Source: Bacteroidales bacterium UBA3868 (lineage in GTDB: Bacteria > Bacteroidota > Bacteroidia > Bacteroidales > WCHB1-69). From it: a stretch of DNA of 9,157 nt. Below the pieces are notes generated by a model. It worked only from the letters and a program-made list of their open reading frames with translations. It made no database searches and was not told the DNA's origin. Location of the stretch: the NCBI GenBank assembly GCA_002392325.1, contig DGGS01000190.1:1-9157 (forward strand), given 5' to 3'. Within the stretch, counting starts at the first letter, position 1. Each line of letters opens with the position of its first letter. Both the position numbers and the translations under genes were made by a program. Below, piece after piece: positions 8,530-9,157 of this stretch.

Positions 8530-9042
8530 ATGCTCACCTACATCTCCAACACCGACCATTACAACCTCGTCCTCTCCCGCGTGGCCTCCGTCAGGAAGTC
8601 GCTGTGGATTGGCACGGCGGACATCAAGGACCTCTATGTGAAAGTCGGGGACGGTACGCTGCCGTTCCTCGCAGTACTGGCACAGTTGGTGCGCAAGGGC
8701 GTGGAGGTGCGCCTCATCCACGCCAAGGAGCCGGGTCCGGCCTTTCGCGAGGACTTCGACAAGTACCCATCGTTAGCGAAAGGGTTGGAGCGAGTACTCT
8801 GTCCCCGGGTCCACTTCAAGATGCTCGTCTTCGACGGCAGTGCGGCCTATCTCGGCAGCGCCAACCTCACGGGCGCGGGTATCGGGATGAAAGGGGCCAA
8901 CACCCGCAATTTCGAGGCGGGCATCCTCACCGACGAACCCGAACTGGTACGTCAGGCAATGCAACAATTCGACGAGGTGTGGATGGGCCTGCACTGCGAG
9001 AAATGCCTAAGACGGAAATATTGCGGGGATCCGGTGGTTTGA
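8530..9042 (+). CDS. Phospholipase D-superfamily protein, single HKD motif, 4-Cys
   Basis: This 170-residue protein has one PLD catalytic motif: H95-x-K97-x4-D102, followed by G103 and a G109-S110-x-N112 segment. Proteins of this superfamily with one HKD motif (such as the Nuc endonuclease) form dimers to build one active site. The short length and lack of a signal peptide or membrane segment fit a cytoplasmic nuclease better than a lipid enzyme (inference). The only four cysteines are C91, just before the HKD motif, and C156-x2-C159-x5-C165 near the C-terminus, a plausible metal or Fe-S site. The start codon is 4 nt after the RhuM-Fic stop, indicating translational coupling. Base composition is G+C-rich (41 of 60 at 8821-8880). 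The protein ends about 5 residues after the last Cys and appears complete. Its substrate is not determined by the sequence. Confidence 0.85.
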   Translation: MLTYISNTDHYNLVLSRVASVRKSLWIGTADIKDLYVKVGDGTLPFLAVLAQLVRKGVEVRLIHAKEPGPAFREDFDKYPSLAKGLERVLCPRVHFKMLVFDGSAAYLGSANLTGAGIGMKGANTRNFEAGILTDEPELVRQAMQQFDEVWMGLHCEKCLRRKYCGDPVV

Positions 9043-9157
9043 CACCAATTCCCAATAATCACGGCTGCATCCGACACGAGTTCAGGGGAAAAATTGGCCA
9101 TGAACCAGGAGTTAAGCTGACAGGACGGTCGTTTGGTTAGGATTCCGCCGTTCTCTA

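Noticed and set aside
8604..9140. Second + frame open through the PLD gene and past its stop (178 residues)
   Set aside because: It has Arg/Gly/His-rich composition typical of an out-of-frame read of G+C-rich sequence, whereas the frame from 8530 carries the HKD motif and the Cys cluster.
8953..9155. - strand frame open from the right edge into the PLD 3' end
   Set aside because: It would overlap about 90 nt of a well-supported gene, and the peptide shows no recognisable motif. It could only be judged with sequence beyond the window.

Overview
The window looks like a Bacteroidota chromosome fragment, most likely order Bacteroidales and possibly gut or oral. The evidence is a cell-surface protein ending in a type IX secretion (T9SS) sorting domain, a leucyl-tRNA synthetase with Bacteroidota-type features, a Bacteroidota -7 promoter box (TATCTTTG), and AT-rich leaders without a clear Shine-Dalgarno sequence. 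Genus cannot be fixed from the sequence alone. All six genes I support lie on the + strand.

Layout. (1) 1-2606: the 3' part of a large surface protein whose beginning lies before the window. It has nine tandem Ig-like/PKD-like repeats of about 70 residues, then a Cys-containing 'GCDS' domain, a further beta-rich domain and a T9SS sorting domain. (2) 2641-5475: leuS, complete. (3) 5482-6948: a multi-pass membrane protein of the polysaccharide flippase (Wzx/PST) type, 6 nt behind leuS. (4) 6950-7444: a small DEDDh (DnaQ-type) 3'-5' exonuclease, 1 nt behind the flippase. Genes 2-4 are probably one transcription unit. (5) 7445-7538: an AT-rich gap with a weak possible terminator and a good -7 promoter box. 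(6) 7539-8525: a RhuM-Fic fusion protein. (7) 8530-9042: a short phospholipase D-superfamily protein with one HKD motif and four cysteines. It starts 4 nt behind the RhuM-Fic gene, so the two form a promoter-led pair. (8) 9043-9157: no recognisable feature.

How the parts fit. leuS is housekeeping; the flippase and surface protein concern the cell envelope; the exonuclease is a general nucleic-acid enzyme. The accessory part is the RhuM-Fic/PLD pair at the right end: a DNA-binding-like plus Fic protein coupled to a PLD-type nuclease candidate whose cysteine spacing resembles the Fe-S signature of AddB/Cas4/Dna2 nucleases. A defence or toxin role is inference only. I found no tRNA, rRNA, CRISPR array or insertion sequence.
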